A stretch of DNA of 64,000 bases, taken from NCBI RefSeq assembly GCF_000342165.1, contig NZ_AMRV01000005.1, forward strand, positions 62,001 to 126,000, written 5' to 3'. Below the pieces are notes generated by a model that saw only the letters and a program-made list of their open reading frames with translations, was not told the origin of the DNA and searched no databases. The stretch's first letter is position 1. Every line of letters starts with the position of its first letter. This document shows positions 31,308 through 40,973 of the stretch, one piece after another. The stretch comes from Pacificimonas flava (lineage in GTDB: Bacteria; Pseudomonadota; Alphaproteobacteria; Sphingomonadales; Sphingomonadaceae). The translations under genes and the position numbers were made by a program.

Positions 31308-32907
31308 CCGCGACCTCCCCATCCGCCGCATCGGCGGTATTCTGGGCGGCAGTGTCTTCGGCGGCCGGCTCGTCGTCGAACCAGTGCGCGCGGGCGGCCA
31401 TGATGATGCGGTTGGCGTCCTCCTCGCTGACGTCGTACTGGCGCAGGAAGCCTTCCTCGATGCCGGCATTGCGATTGCCGCGCCCGACCAGCTCGTCGGT
31501 GGCGAGGTCGCCCAGATCGTCGAGCGTCTTGATGCCCTTCTCGCCCAGCGTCACCAGCATCTTCTCGCTCAGACCCTCGATCTCCGCCAGCGCGTCGTCG
31601 ACGCCCAGCGCGCGGCGCTCCTCGCGGTACTTCGCCTCGCGCCGCTCCAGCGCCTCGACCGCACGGCTCTGCAGCTCCTCGGCGATCTCCTCGTCCAGGC
31701 CCTCGATGGCAGCGAGTTCCTCCTGCTCGATATAGGCGACTTCCTCCAGCTCGGCGAAGCCTTCCGCCACCAGCAGCTGCGCCAGCGTCTCGTCCAGTTC
31801 CAGTTCTTCCATGAACAGGTCGGAGCGCTCGGTGAATTCCTTCTGCCGGCGTTCGGATTCCTCGTCCTCGGTCAGAATGTCGATCTGGTGGCCGGAAATC
31901 TGGCTGGCCAGGCGCACGTTCTGGCCGCGGCGGCCAATGGCCAGCGACAGCTGGTCGTCCGGCACGACGACTTCGATGCGGCTTTCGTCCTCGTCGATGA
32001 CGACCTTCGCCACCTCGGCCGGCTGCAGCGCATTGACGACGAAGGTCGCGGTGTCCTCCGACCAGGGGATGATGTCGATCTTCTCGCCCTGCAGTTCCTG
32101 CACGACGGCCTGCACGCGGCTGCCCTTCATGCCGACGCAGGCGCCGACGGGGTCGATGCTGCCATCATAGGAAATGACGCCGATCTTCGCGCGGCTGCCC
32201 GGATCGCGGGCGACGGCCTTGATCTCGATGATGCCGTCGTAGATTTCCGGCACTTCCTGGGCGAACAGCTTTTTCATGAACTCGCCGGCCGCGCGCGACA
32301 GGAAGATCTGCGGCCCGCGCACCTCGCGCCGCACGTCCTTGATGTAGCAGCGGACACGGTCGCCGACGCGCAGCAGCTCGCGCGGGATCTGCTCGTCGCG
32401 GCGAATGACCCCCTCGGCGCGGCCCAGGTCGACGACGACATGGCCGAACTCGACGCGCTTGACGATGCCGGTGGTGATTTCGCCGATACGGTCCTTGAAT
32501 TCCTCGAACTGCCGGTCGCGCTCGGCGTCGCGGACCTTCTGCACGATGGTCTGCTTGGCGGCCTGCGCGGCGATGCGGCCGAATTCGATGGGCGGCAGCG
32601 GATCGATAACGAAGCCGCCCAGTTCGGCCTCTCCGTCCATCGTCTTCGCCTTCGTCAGCGACACCTGCGTGAACTGGTCCTCCGCCGCCTCGACGACCTC
32701 CAGCACCCGCCACAGGCGCACTTCGCCGGACTGCGGGTCCATCTTGGCGCGGATGTCGTTTTCCTGACCGTATTTGGCGCGCGCACCCTTCTGGATGGCG
32801 TCTTCCATCGCCTCGATCACGATCATGCGGTCGATCGACTTCTCGCGCGCGACGGCGTCGGCGATCGCGAGGAGTTCGGCGCGGTTTGCGGTGACTGCGG
32901 TGGCCAT
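31288..32907 (-). CDS. nusA: Transcription termination/antitermination factor NusA
   Basis: A 539-residue RNA polymerase partner that tunes pausing, termination and rRNA antitermination. The order is N-terminal RNAP-binding domain (1-125), S1 (about 135-200), two KH domains (about 205-345, with [15 protein letters not shown] and [14 protein letters not shown]), then two acidic helix-hairpin-helix repeats (about 360-500). It ends in an acidic tail ([15 protein letters not shown]). It is preceded by rimP 16 bp upstream. Confidence 0.97.
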   Translation of the reverse strand: MATAVTANRAELLAIADAVAREKSIDRMIVIEAMEDAIQKGARAKYGQENDIRAKMDPQSGEVRLWRVLEVVEAAEDQFTQVSLTKAKTMDGEAELGGFVIDPLPPIEFGRIAAQAAKQTIVQKVRDAERDRQFEEFKDRIGEITTGIVKRVEFGHVVVDLGRAEGVIRRDEQIPRELLRVGDRVRCYIKDVRREVRGPQIFLSRAAGEFMKKLFAQEVPEIYDGIIEIKAVARDPGSRAKIGVISYDGSIDPVGACVGMKGSRVQAVVQELQGEKIDIIPWSEDTATFVVNALQPAEVAKVVIDEDESRIEVVVPDDQLSLAIGRRGQNVRLASQISGHQIDILTEDEESERRQKEFTERSDLFMEELELDETLAQLLVAEGFAELEEVAYIEQEELAAIEGLDEEIAEELQSRAVEALERREAKYREERRALGVDDALAEIEGLSEKMLVTLGEKGIKTLDDLGDLATDELVGRGNRNAGIEEGFLRQYDVSEEDANRIIMAARAHWFDDEPAAEDTAAQNTADAADGEVADADSDQ

Positions 32908-32923
32908 GATGTCTGTCGCTTCC

Positions 32924-33439
32924 CTAGTTCATCTGCTGCGGCTGCGTGGCCGCCAAAAGTTCGTCTGTCAGCACGAGCTTCGCGCTGTCGATCCGGTTCA
33001 TCGGCAGCAGCACATCCTCGCCGCTGCCGTCCTCCAGCTTCACCCGAACCGCCTCACCGCCGTCTGCGGTTTCGAGGCCGAGCAGCGTGCCCTGGAATTT
33101 CTTTCGCCCGTCCATGGGTTCGGTCAGGCCGATCTTCACCTTATGCCCCGCCCACAGCGCATAATCCTTCGCGCGGGTCAGCGGCCGGTCAATGCCGGGG
33201 GAGGAGACCTCCAGGCTGTATTCCTCCTCGATGGGATCTTCCTCGTCCAGCATCTCGGAAATGGCGCGGCTCAGCGTCGTGCACTGGTCGATCAGCATCT
33301 GCCCGGTCGCCGGGTCCTCCGCCATCACCTGCAGCGTCGGTCCGACCTCGGTATTGATCATCTTCACCCGCACGAGGTCGAAACCCTGTTCGCGTACGAT
33401 GGGTTCGATCAACTCGTGGATCGCGGCGATGTTCGCCAA
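32924..33439 (-). CDS. rimP: Ribosome maturation factor RimP
   Basis: A 171-residue 30S assembly factor, first gene of the operon. Motifs include REQGFDLVRV, DQCTTLSRAISEML, YSLEVSSPGIDRPLT and FQGTLLGLE. The only start that fits is TTG 33439, seven bases after GGAG. Upstream codons in frame have no family similarity. A TTG start implies modest translation. Confidence 0.92.
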   Translation of the reverse strand: MANIAAIHELIEPIVREQGFDLVRVKMINTEVGPTLQVMAEDPATGQMLIDQCTTLSRAISEMLDEEDPIEEEYSLEVSSPGIDRPLTRAKDYALWAGHKVKIGLTEPMDGRKKFQGTLLGLETADGGEAVRVKLEDGSGEDVLLPMNRIDSAKLVLTDELLAATQPQQMN

Positions 33440-33542
33440 GACAATGCTCCGATTCGCGTTCAAATATGGGCATGTCCCCGCGGTGCCGGATCGGAACCCC
33501 GAACCGACTTCCAGAAGGGCTGACCATGTGGAAGATGAACTG

Positions 33543-33571
33543 ATTATAATGCGCGGCGTTCTCGACCACAA
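33543..33571 (-). promoter_or_regulatory. Sigma-70-type promoter candidate for the rimP–pnp operon
   Basis: Minus strand: -35 TTGTGG (33566-33571), exactly 17 bp, then a perfect -10 TATAAT (33543-33548). The predicted leader to the rimP TTG is about 100 nt. The ATTATAAT core also reads TATAAT on the plus strand, so it may serve the divergent lipoprotein gene too, with a weaker -35. Confidence 0.6.
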
Positions 33572-33671
33572 GAGGGGGCAGTGGCCGGCGTGACGGCGCG
33601 GATGCCGGTGAACCGGCTTTTCGAACAAGGTCATGCGGGTCCGCCGCCACGACAGGAAAAAGGGATATGCT

Positions 33672-34919
33672 ATGATGTACCGTTATTTCGGCGCCGCCGC
33701 CATTCTGGCGCTTGCCGCCTGCAACGCCGCCGGGGGCAGCGCGGAAGAGGGCGGCGAGGCCGTTCAGAACCGCCCTGACAGCGATGCGGCAGGCGCGGAG
33801 ACCGTAGAGACGACGCGCCCCGCCGTGGATGCGGGCGGCGAGCGGTCGGAGGCGAAACCGGCGGACACGCCCTTCACGGCGGAGGCGCTCGGCGATTTCA
33901 ACGAGCCTTGGGCCATGACGTTCCTGCCGGACGGGCGCCTGCTGGTGACAGAGCGGCCGGGAACGCTCAAGGTCGCCCGGATCGAGGATGGAGCGCTGCG
34001 CACCGGCGATGTCTCCGGCGTTCCGGCGGTGGATTATGGCGGGCAGGGCGGTCTCGGCGACGTCATCGTCCATCCGGATTTCGCTCAGAACAATGTCGTC
34101 TACCTGTCCTATGCGGAGGCGGGGGACGGCGATACGCGCGGCGCCGCATTGGCGCGGGCGACGCTCGACTGCGCGCAGCCGCTCGAGTGCAGCCTGGACG
34201 GGCTTCAGGTCATCTGGCGGCAGGATCCGAAGGTGGAGGGGCGCGGCCATTACGGCCACCGGCTCGCCTTCGGACCGGACGGAAAGCTGTGGATCACTTC
34301 GGGCGAGCGGCAGAAATTCGATCCGGCGCAGGACATGCAGCAGAACCTTGGAAAGATCATCCGGCTCAACGCGGACGGATCGGTGCCGTCCGACAATCCG
34401 TTCGCGGATCGGGGCGGCGTCACCGCGCAGATCTGGAGCCTCGGCCACCGCAATCCGCTCGGCATCGCCTTCGCCGGGGACGGCACGCTCTGGACGCACG
34501 AAATGGGACCGAAGGGCGGCGACGAGCTCAACATCATCGAACGCGGCGCGAACTACGGCTATCCGGAGGTTTCGAACGGCGTTCATTATGACGGCGGCGA
34601 TATTCCCGATCATGACACGCGGCCCGAGTTCAACGCGCCGGAAACCTGGTGGGACCCGGTCATCTCTCCGGCCGGCTTCGTCATCTATTCGGGCGACGCC
34701 TATCCGGACTGGCAGGACACGGGCCTCATCGGCGGCCTGTCGTCACAGGCCATCGTGCAGGTGTCGCTGGACGGCGCGAACTCGCGGGAGGTCGCCCGCT
34801 ACGACATGGGCCAGCGCATCCGCGAACTGGAACAGGGCCCGGACGGCCTCGTCTACGTCCTTGAGGACGAACGGGACGGCAGCGGCGGCCGCCTCCTGAA
34901 ACTCACCCCCAAACCCTGA
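33672..34919 (+). CDS. PQQ-dependent aldose-sugar-dehydrogenase-like lipoprotein (YliI/Asd family)
   Basis: A 415-residue six-bladed beta-propeller of the soluble glucose/aldose sugar dehydrogenase family. The N-terminus is a lipoprotein signal with lipobox ALAAC (Cys17), so it is probably membrane-tethered in the periplasm. A ~40-residue Asp/Glu-rich linker follows. Signatures include [64 protein letters not shown] and [15 protein letters not shown] synthesis genes are not in the window, so the holoenzyme state is unknown. The start is ATG 33672 with AAAGGGA upstream. It is divergent from rimP. Confidence 0.88.
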   Translation: MMYRYFGAAAILALAACNAAGGSAEEGGEAVQNRPDSDAAGAETVETTRPAVDAGGERSEAKPADTPFTAEALGDFNEPWAMTFLPDGRLLVTERPGTLKVARIEDGALRTGDVSGVPAVDYGGQGGLGDVIVHPDFAQNNVVYLSYAEAGDGDTRGAALARATLDCAQPLECSLDGLQVIWRQDPKVEGRGHYGHRLAFGPDGKLWITSGERQKFDPAQDMQQNLGKIIRLNADGSVPSDNPFADRGGVTAQIWSLGHRNPLGIAFAGDGTLWTHEMGPKGGDELNIIERGANYGYPEVSNGVHYDGGDIPDHDTRPEFNAPETWWDPVISPAGFVIYSGDAYPDWQDTGLIGGLSSQAIVQVSLDGANSREVARYDMGQRIRELEQGPDGLVYVLEDERDGSGGRLLKLTPKP

Positions 34920-35417
34920 ACTCCAAAGGGGGAGGCCCCGCAACCTCCCCTCCCTCCCAGGCAGGGGCCGGGGCCGCCGGCACCGAGGCCGCATCCACGG
35001 CCCGCAACCTCCCTCCCTCATAGGAGGGGCCGGGGCCGCCGGCACCGAGGCCGCATCCACGGCCCGCAACCTCCCTCCCTCATTGGGAGGGGCCGGGGCC
35101 GCCGGGACCGAGGCCGCATCCACGGCCGCAACCTCCCCTCCCTCATAGGGAGGGGCCGGGGGAGGGTGAAGCGGTCCGCATCCGGACAGCGGCCCGAAGG
35201 CAGCTCTCTTCAGCACCGCCCGCTTGCAAAATAGGAGTTTTCAGGAGACCCCAATGCCATGGGCCTCTCCTCATCCCTTCATCCCCTGGCCTGCATCCGC
35301 AGAACCGGCCGGCGTCCCGCGCCCGCGCGCGCCACGAGTGTCCAGACTGTCAACTTCGCGGCCCGCGCGACCTGTCCACTTCCGCAGAAACCCGCCCTTT
35401 TCGCCATCGCGGGCGCC
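34920..35417. repeat. Four-copy 62-64 bp tandem repeat in the convergent gap before trmB
   Basis: This 498-bp gap contains units starting at about 34940, 35004, 35066 and 35128. Each begins GCAACCTCCC and contains a palindromic CCTCCCTC…GAGGGGCC core; the tail CCGAGGCCGCATCCACGG follows in the first three. The fourth breaks off near 35165. The CCTCCC/GGGAGG palindromes could act as bidirectional transcription barriers between the convergent genes. The rest (35170-35417) shows no credible gene. The repeats abut with no unique spacers, so this is not a CRISPR array. Confidence 0.9.
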
Positions 35418-36113
35418 TCAGCGGCGCCGATACTGGAAAAACCACAATTCGCGGCCTTCGCGCAGCGCTTTCTCGGCATAGCGGGTCAGCGGCCAGCCGC
35501 CCGGCGCCTTTCGAAAATCGTCCGCCGATTTCGCCAGCCACTCGAACTCGTCGCGCCGCGCCATCTGCATCAGCGACCAGCGGCAATAGGTCGGGTCGTC
35601 CGTCGCCACCCGAAAAATCCCGCCCGGCTTCAGCTTGGCGGCGAACAGGTCCAGCGGGCCGGGGTTCATCATTCGGCGCTTGGCATGCCGCGCCTTCGGC
35701 CACGGATCGGGGTGCAGCAGGTACAGGAAGGACAGCGTGCCGTCCGGTACGCGCCGCAGCACCTCCAGCGCGTCTCCCATATGAAGGCGGATATTGCTCA
35801 GCCCCTGATCGCGAATGTGCTGCAGCGCGCTGACGACGCCGTTCTCGAACGGCTCGGCGCCGATAAAGCGGTGGTCGGGCAGCAGGTCCGCGCGGTAGGC
35901 CAGATGTTCGCCGCCGCCGAAGCCGATCTCGAAATGCAGCGGCCGGTCCTCGCCGAACACGGCCGCGGCGGTCACGGGACCGTCTTCCGGGACGGCGAGG
36001 GCGGGGTAGAGTTCGTCCAGCAGCGCCTGCTGCACCGGCCGCAGCCTGTGCCCCTTGGTGCGGCCGTAGAGCCGCCCCAGCGTCGTCGGGTCGCCTGTCT
36101 TGAAAGCAGTCAT
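35418..36113 (-). CDS. trmB: tRNA (guanine-N7-)-methyltransferase
   Basis: A 231-residue SAM-dependent enzyme that makes m7G46 in the tRNA variable loop. Motif I is FEIGFGGGEHL. FIGAEPFENGV, LHPDPWPKARHAKRRMMNP (catalytic Asp in PDPWPK) and FRVATDDPTY follow. The start is ATG 36113, downstream of GGGCG; upstream codons to 36149 lack similarity. In related genomes trmB follows metK; here a diguanylate cyclase gene on the opposite strand separates them. Confidence 0.93.
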   Translation of the reverse strand: MTAFKTGDPTTLGRLYGRTKGHRLRPVQQALLDELYPALAVPEDGPVTAAAVFGEDRPLHFEIGFGGGEHLAYRADLLPDHRFIGAEPFENGVVSALQHIRDQGLSNIRLHMGDALEVLRRVPDGTLSFLYLLHPDPWPKARHAKRRMMNPGPLDLFAAKLKPGGIFRVATDDPTYCRWSLMQMARRDEFEWLAKSADDFRKAPGGWPLTRYAEKALREGRELWFFQYRRR

Positions 36114-36344
36114 GCCGCGCGCCCTTAATCGCCCCGCCGCCCGCCGCAAGCCTTCCCCGGGGGGAGCGCAGGCGCCGTATTCAGCGGTTCCGCGCAGTCT
36201 GGATCGAATCCGTCCTTGAGGAGTCGCGCGGCGTCATGGCATAGGCAGCGCCGGTCAGCGTCCGCCCGGGGCCAGGGCATGCGGACGCGGCTGCCGGATG
36301 GGGGCCGGCATACCGCGCACGTGGCAGTGCGGCGGTAAGGGGGA

Positions 36345-37520
36345 ATGGGTGTGAGCGACGCGATCTTCTTCTGGCTGGCCCCGACGGTCCTGCTGATCTT
36401 TGCTGCGGCCTTTGCGCTCGTTGCCTATCAGCAGGACGGTTACGCGCCAGAGGCGCGCTGGGCCTCGCTCGGCTTCTTCATCGGTCTCGTTTCGCTGCTC
36501 ATCGACACGCTGCGGGCGCCATCGGACCTCGTCTTGATGGCCACGGCGACGGCGCTGCATTGGCCCGCGCTCGCCGCCATCGCGCAGGCCTTTCTGGTCC
36601 GGCACGGGCGCGGCCTTCCGCTGCGTCCGCTGGCCGCTGTGTATGTGATCGGGCTTGCCGTTCTCTTTCACAGCAGCTTCATCGACCGCAGCCCCAATCT
36701 GGGCGTCGCGAACGCCAATCTGATCGGCGCCGCCATTCAGTTTCTCGCGCTTCCTGTCCTCGCACGGAAGCGCGGCACGCTTCTCGACACGCTCATCTTC
36801 GGCACCTTCCTCTTTGCGGCCCTGTGCTATTCGCTGAGGGCGGCCCTGTTCCTGCCGCAGGATGTCGCCGTCATCGAGACGGGGCAGGGGTTCTGGAGCC
36901 TCTACAATCTGACCTTCTATCTGACGACGGGCCTGGTTTCGCTGATGAACGCCGTCCTGCTGTTGATCGCAATCGGCAGCGACCTCATCCATCGTCACTA
37001 TCAGGCTGCGGAAACGGATATTCTGACCGGCCTTCCCAATCGGCGCGCCTTCGAACGCTGGATCGATGCGGCGCGGGATGGCGAGACGGAATATGGCGCC
37101 GTCATCATGATCGATCTCGATCATTTCAAGCGCGTCAACGACACATGCGGCCACGACACAGGCGACGCCGTTCTGGGCCAGGCCGCCGGTGTGCTGTCGC
37201 AGGCTCTGGGTGGGCGCGGGAATCTGGCGCGGATCGGTGGGGAGGAGTTCGCCGTCCTCGTGTTCGCGGCCACGCTGGAGGCGGGCCTCCACATCGCCGA
37301 GGATCTGCGCGCCGCGATTTCCCGTGAGCGCTTTGCGGGGGTGTCCTGGAACATCACCGGCAGTTTCGGCGTGGCGGGCGTCTCGCAGCGGCGCATCCGC
37401 GCCGCCCTGCGGCACGCCGACCGTGCCGTCTACTGCGCGAAGGAGGGGGGGCGCGACCGTGTCGTGCCCGCGCGGCCGGATCTCGGCATCGCCCGTTACG
37501 AGGCCGTGGCGGCGGAATAA
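36345..37520 (+). CDS. Membrane-anchored diguanylate cyclase (GGEEF)
   Basis: A 391-residue protein. About six membrane helices (residues 8-210) without a named sensor domain precede the GGDEF domain (about 220-380). This has TDILTGLPNRRAFERW, IMIDLDHFKRVND and GGEEF at residues 298-302, an active variant. No RxxD inhibitory site is present. The layout matches the partial gene at 1-1210. ATG 36345 sits almost on the AAGGGGG ribosome site; GTG 36351 has a better seven-base spacing and may be the true start. Its last ~90 bp are copied in the adjacent 137-bp duplication. Confidence 0.9.
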   Translation: MGVSDAIFFWLAPTVLLIFAAAFALVAYQQDGYAPEARWASLGFFIGLVSLLIDTLRAPSDLVLMATATALHWPALAAIAQAFLVRHGRGLPLRPLAAVYVIGLAVLFHSSFIDRSPNLGVANANLIGAAIQFLALPVLARKRGTLLDTLIFGTFLFAALCYSLRAALFLPQDVAVIETGQGFWSLYNLTFYLTTGLVSLMNAVLLLIAIGSDLIHRHYQAAETDILTGLPNRRAFERWIDAARDGETEYGAVIMIDLDHFKRVNDTCGHDTGDAVLGQAAGVLSQALGGRGNLARIGGEEFAVLVFAATLEAGLHIAEDLRAAISRERFAGVSWNITGSFGVAGVSQRRIRAALRHADRAVYCAKEGGRDRVVPARPDLGIARYEAVAAE

Positions 37521-37702
37521 GGCTCGGCGATCAGAAGGCCCGCTTCAGCTCGTCCATCAGGCCGTCGCTTCTGCGCGAAGAGGAGGGCCGCGACCGTGTC
37601 GTGCCCGCGCGGCGGGATTTCGGCGTCGTCGGTTACGCGGCCGTGGCGGCGGAATAGGACCCGGCGATCAGAAGGCCCGCTTCAGTTCGTCCACCAAGTC
37701 GG
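37433..37702. repeat. 137-bp tandem duplication across the convergent ends of dgc and metK
   Basis: Copy A (about 37433-37565) carries the real 3' end of the diguanylate cyclase gene plus a dead copy of the metK 3' end. Copy B (about 37571-37702) carries a dead copy of the cyclase tail (RDRVVPAR…AAVAAE then stop) plus the real metK tail. Markers 137 bp apart include GACCGTGTCGTGCCCGCGCG and TCAGAAGGCCCGCTTCAG. The copies differ at roughly one base in eight, so the event is not recent. Confidence 0.93.
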
Positions 37703-38885
37703 TCCGCTCCCATGGGAACAGGTCGTCCGTCGGCGTGCGGCCGAAATGACCATAGGCAGCCGTGGGGGCATAGATGGGCTTGTTCAGCCCCAGGTGCGTG
37801 CGAATGCCCTTCGGCGTCAGCCGCACCAGTTGCGGCAGCAGCCCCTCCAGCTTGATCGGATCGACCTCGCCGGTGCCCTCCATGTCGACATAGAGGGACA
37901 GCGGCTCGGCGACGCCGATGGCATAGCTCAGCTGGATGGTGCAGCGCTGCGCCAGACCGGCGGCGACGATGTTCTTGGCCATGTAGCGGCTGACATAGGC
38001 GGCCGACCGGTCGACCTTCGTCGGGTCCTTGCCCGAAAAGGCGCCGCCGCCATGGGGCGCCGCGCCGCCATAGGTGTCGACGATGATCTTGCGGCCCGTC
38101 AGCCCAGCATCGCCGTCCGGCCCGCCGATCTCGAACTTGCCGGTGGGATTGATATGGATGGCGGTCCGCTCGTCGACGAAACCGTCCGGCAGCACGTCGG
38201 CGAAGACGCCGCGAACATAGTCCGCCAGCGCCTTGCCCTTCTCGCCCTCGTCATAGCCCGGAACATGCTGGGTCGACACCACCAGCGCCGTGGCCCGCTG
38301 CGGCTGGCGACCGGCATATTCCAGCGTCACCTGGCTCTTCGAGTCCGGTTCGAGAAAGTCGACGATCTTGCTGCGGCGGTCCTCGGCCAGCCGCTGCAGG
38401 ATCCGGTGGGAATAATGCAGCGTCGCCGGCATCAATTCCTCCGTCTCGTCGCAGGCATAGCCGAACATGATGCCCTGGTCGCCGGCGCCCTCGTCCTTGT
38501 TGCCCGCCTCGTCGACGCCCTGTGCGATGTGTGCCGACTGGCCGTGCAGATAGTTCGCGAAATCGAACGTCTGCCAGTGAAAGCCATCCTGCTCGTAGCC
38601 GATCCGCCGCACGACCGAACGCGCCGCATCCTCGATTTCCTCCAGCGCACCCGGCGCCCAGCCATGCGTCGTCTTGTGCGTTTCCTGGTCGTACATGGCC
38701 CGGCAGCGGATTTCGCCGGCCAGAACCACGCGGTTCGTCGTCGTCAGCGTTTCGCAGGCCACCCGCGATTCCGGATCCTTGGAGATCATCAGGTCCACGA
38801 TCGCGTCGGAAATCTGGTCGGCGACCTTGTCGGGATGTCCTTCGGACACGCTCTCGGACGTGAACAGATAATCTTGGCGGGCCAT
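37668..38885 (-). CDS. metK: S-adenosylmethionine synthetase
   Basis: A 405-residue enzyme that makes SAM from methionine and ATP. Signatures include [32 protein letters not shown] and [16 protein letters not shown]. Length is normal. The start is ATG 38885, seven bases after GAAGGAAG; an upstream ATG in frame at 38957 lacks similarity. The 3' end lies in a tandem duplication. The upstream gap contains an AT-rich dyad and direct repeats that may control it. Confidence 0.97.
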   Translation of the reverse strand: MARQDYLFTSESVSEGHPDKVADQISDAIVDLMISKDPESRVACETLTTTNRVVLAGEIRCRAMYDQETHKTTHGWAPGALEEIEDAARSVVRRIGYEQDGFHWQTFDFANYLHGQSAHIAQGVDEAGNKDEGAGDQGIMFGYACDETEELMPATLHYSHRILQRLAEDRRSKIVDFLEPDSKSQVTLEYAGRQPQRATALVVSTQHVPGYDEGEKGKALADYVRGVFADVLPDGFVDERTAIHINPTGKFEIGGPDGDAGLTGRKIIVDTYGGAAPHGGGAFSGKDPTKVDRSAAYVSRYMAKNIVAAGLAQRCTIQLSYAIGVAEPLSLYVDMEGTGEVDPIKLEGLLPQLVRLTPKGIRTHLGLNKPIYAPTAAYGHFGRTPTDDLFPWERTDLVDELKRAF

Positions 38886-38916
38886 AGGGATACTTCCTTC
38901 GGCAAAGCGGGAAACG

Positions 38917-38982
38917 GGTCTAACGAGTGGTCTAACCGTCCACCGGAAGCCGTGCAAGGAGGATATAAAGCAAGGTTTATAT
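38917..38982 (-). promoter_or_regulatory. Putative metK control region: AT-rich dyad and direct repeats
   Basis: In the 105-bp gap before metK a perfect inverted repeat ATATAAA-gcaagg-TTTATAT (38963-38982) supplies -10-like sequence in an otherwise GC-rich setting. It is followed by two direct repeats of GGTCTAAC (38917-38924 and 38929-38936), one helical turn apart. These could be an operator for a regulator, possibly the adjacent XRE protein, or part of a structured leader. A known SAM riboswitch was not recognised. Confidence 0.45.
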
Positions 38983-38990
38983 GCCCATGC

Positions 38991-39370
38991 CTAAGACTGG
39001 GTTTCCGCGGCCTCTGTCGTCAGCTGCGCAAGAAGAGCGCCCTGCCGGTGTTGCGAAAGCGCCTTGAACAGGGCGATAAGCCGGCGCGTGCGCTCATGTT
39101 CGCTTTCCGCGCTGTAGGGGGCCTGTTCTTCCGCGAGCCTGAACGGCGGACTGCCGGACGAAGCAGCCATCAATGTGTCGGAAGATGTGCGGAGCGCCCC
39201 GGCGATGGCCGACAGGCGCAGCATGGGCACGGCGTTCGTTCCGGCCTCGCATTTGCTGATCTGCGAGTGCGAGACGCCGATCCGCGCACTGAGTTCCGTC
39301 TGGCTGAGGCCGAGCTGCCGCCGGCGCCGTCCGATGCGTGCGCCAACCCGCCGCGGGGAGAGCGGGTCAT
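38991..39370 (-). pseudogene. XRE-family HTH regulator with a one-base frameshift near its start
   Basis: The minus-strand frame ending at 38991 encodes a clear Cro/C1 helix-turn-helix (RRQLGLSQTELSARIGVSHS, QISKCEAGTNAVPML), then a ~75-residue tail. That frame has no ATG, GTG or TTG upstream of the HTH before an in-frame TAG. The natural start, ATG 39370 (reading TRSP), is one base out of frame. One extra C in the CCCC run at about 39353-39356 would join them into an intact ~125-residue protein. This is either a sequencing error, a true inactivation, or a slip-strand switch. The gene lies between lnt and metK, where related genomes have an XRE gene. Confidence 0.78.
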
Positions 39371-39449
39371 TGCCGGCGGGCGTCGGCTAGGGGCGTTTCG
39401 GCGATCACATGCATCCGAAACGGATTTCGGTGGGCGGGCGATCAGGGTA

Positions 39450-40973
39450 TCAATGAATTTCTGCATCCCGCCGACGGGGCAGCAGCAGCGCTGCGCCAAG
39501 CATCAACAGTGCCAGGCCGATGGGAAGCGGCGTGCCGATCCTAGCGAAAAGCGTCTCCGGCCGCGGCGCGGGCAGCGCTACGCGCATATGCGCGGCCTCG
39601 CCCCGGCCGATCATCTGCAGCACGCGGCCCCAGGGATCGATGATGGCGCTGACGCCGGTCGGTGTGGCCCGCGCCATGGGCAGGCCCTGCTCGATGCTGC
39701 GCATGCGCGCCTGCGCCAAATGCATCCAAGCCCCGCCGTCGGAAAACCAGGCGTCGTTCGAGACGTTGAGAAGCCAGCCCGGCCGCACCACGTCGCCCGC
39801 CGCCTCCGGATACACGACTTCGTAGCAGATCAGCGCGCCAGCATCGGGGAAGGCGCCGAGATCGAGCGTCTTCGGACCGGTGCCGGGAATGAAATCTATG
39901 GCCCCCGGTACGAGGCGTGCAATGCCGATAAGCGACAGGAGAGGACGGGCGGGCAGATACTCGCCATAGGGAACGAGTATTCGTTTGTCGTAGCGGCCAC
40001 GAATCTCCCCCTCGGGCCCCAGGACGTAAAGACTGTTATAGGCGCCCTCGACCCGGCCGTCGTTCGCCCGGATGGCTTTGATCGCGCCGACGAGCATCAG
40101 ATCCTGAGGTCCGATCAGCGCGCGTGCGACATCGGCGCGCAGGGCTGGACGCTCGTCGAGCACGTCGTCGATTGCGGCCTCCGGCCAAATGAGGAGGCGC
40201 GGCGATCCATCCGGCAATGGCGAAAGGGCGGCATAACGGCGTACGGCTTCCTCGACGGCGCCCGGTCCGTACTTCACGTCCTGTCCGATATTCGCCTGAA
40301 CGATATCGAGACGTGTCTGCGTCAGCTTCGTGGGTCCGGTCAGCACAAGCGGAAGGAGGGCGCCGGCGACGGTCGGAAGGAGCAGTGCCGCCGCAAGCCT
40401 CCAGCGGCGATACGCTGCCTGGGCAAGACCAAAGGCCGCCAGTGCGAGGATACCGGAAAGGCCCAGCGCGCCAATGGCCGCTGCAAGCTGCGCGAGACCG
40501 GCCATGGGCAGCGATACGACGCCCAGCGGATTCCAGCCGAATCCGCTGAACAGATAGCCCCGCAGCCATTCCGTCAGCATCCACGTACCGGCGAATGCCA
40601 GCCCGCGCGCCGCTGGGCTCTTGCCGAAACGCACGGCCACCGCCGCAGAAATGCCCGGGTAAAGCGCCATGATCATCGACAGGAGTATGACGGCCGGGAT
40701 ACCGGTCCATGCCGGCATGTTCGCCTGATACTGGAAGGCGTGGGCGATCCAGTACTGACCGACCAGGAAATTCCCGAGACCCCACCACCAGCCGATGCCG
40801 AAGGCGCGCTTTCGCGATTCCGCGTTCTCCACGAACAGGAGCATCGCACCCAGCGACAGCAGCATCAGCGGCCAGAGGTTCCAGGGTGCGAACGCAAAGC
40901 CGCCAGCGATCCCGGCGGCAAAGACGATCGGTTTCACGTAGCGCGGGGGAACCGCGTCGAAGAAACCCGTCAC
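39450..40973 (-). CDS. lnt: Apolipoprotein N-acyltransferase
   Basis: A 507-residue inner-membrane enzyme that adds the third acyl chain to lipoproteins. About six to seven helices (1-210) precede the nitrilase-like periplasmic domain. The catalytic Glu is in LLIWPEAAIDD, the Lys in YDKRILVPYGEYLP, and the Cys in GALICYEVVYPEA; all are intact. The start is GTG 40973, which overlaps the corC stop as GTGA, so the two are co-translated. Confidence 0.94.
   Translation of the reverse strand: MTGFFDAVPPRYVKPIVFAAGIAGGFAFAPWNLWPLMLLSLGAMLLFVENAESRKRAFGIGWWWGLGNFLVGQYWIAHAFQYQANMPAWTGIPAVILLSMIMALYPGISAAVAVRFGKSPAARGLAFAGTWMLTEWLRGYLFSGFGWNPLGVVSLPMAGLAQLAAAIGALGLSGILALAAFGLAQAAYRRWRLAAALLLPTVAGALLPLVLTGPTKLTQTRLDIVQANIGQDVKYGPGAVEEAVRRYAALSPLPDGSPRLLIWPEAAIDDVLDERPALRADVARALIGPQDLMLVGAIKAIRANDGRVEGAYNSLYVLGPEGEIRGRYDKRILVPYGEYLPARPLLSLIGIARLVPGAIDFIPGTGPKTLDLGAFPDAGALICYEVVYPEAAGDVVRPGWLLNVSNDAWFSDGGAWMHLAQARMRSIEQGLPMARATPTGVSAIIDPWGRVLQMIGRGEAAHMRVALPAPRPETLFARIGTPLPIGLALLMLGAALLLPRRRDAEIH

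Noticed and set aside
27802-33357. 1851-codon open frame on the plus strand
   Set aside because: Antisense to infB, ylxR, nusA and rimP; low-complexity Arg/Gly/Leu sequence, no ribosome site or domain.
34930-35170. Possible CRISPR array
   Set aside because: Units abut with no unique spacers and no cas gene is present.
34743-35216. 157-codon minus-strand frame across the tandem repeats
   Set aside because: Its sequence is a direct translation of the 62-64 bp repeat (APPMREGG units) and the antisense end of the sugar-dehydrogenase gene.
35224-35481. Proline-rich 75-residue frame after the tandem repeat (ATG 35253, GGAG upstream)
   Set aside because: It runs antisense into trmB, has Arg/Pro composition typical of shadows, and shows no family.
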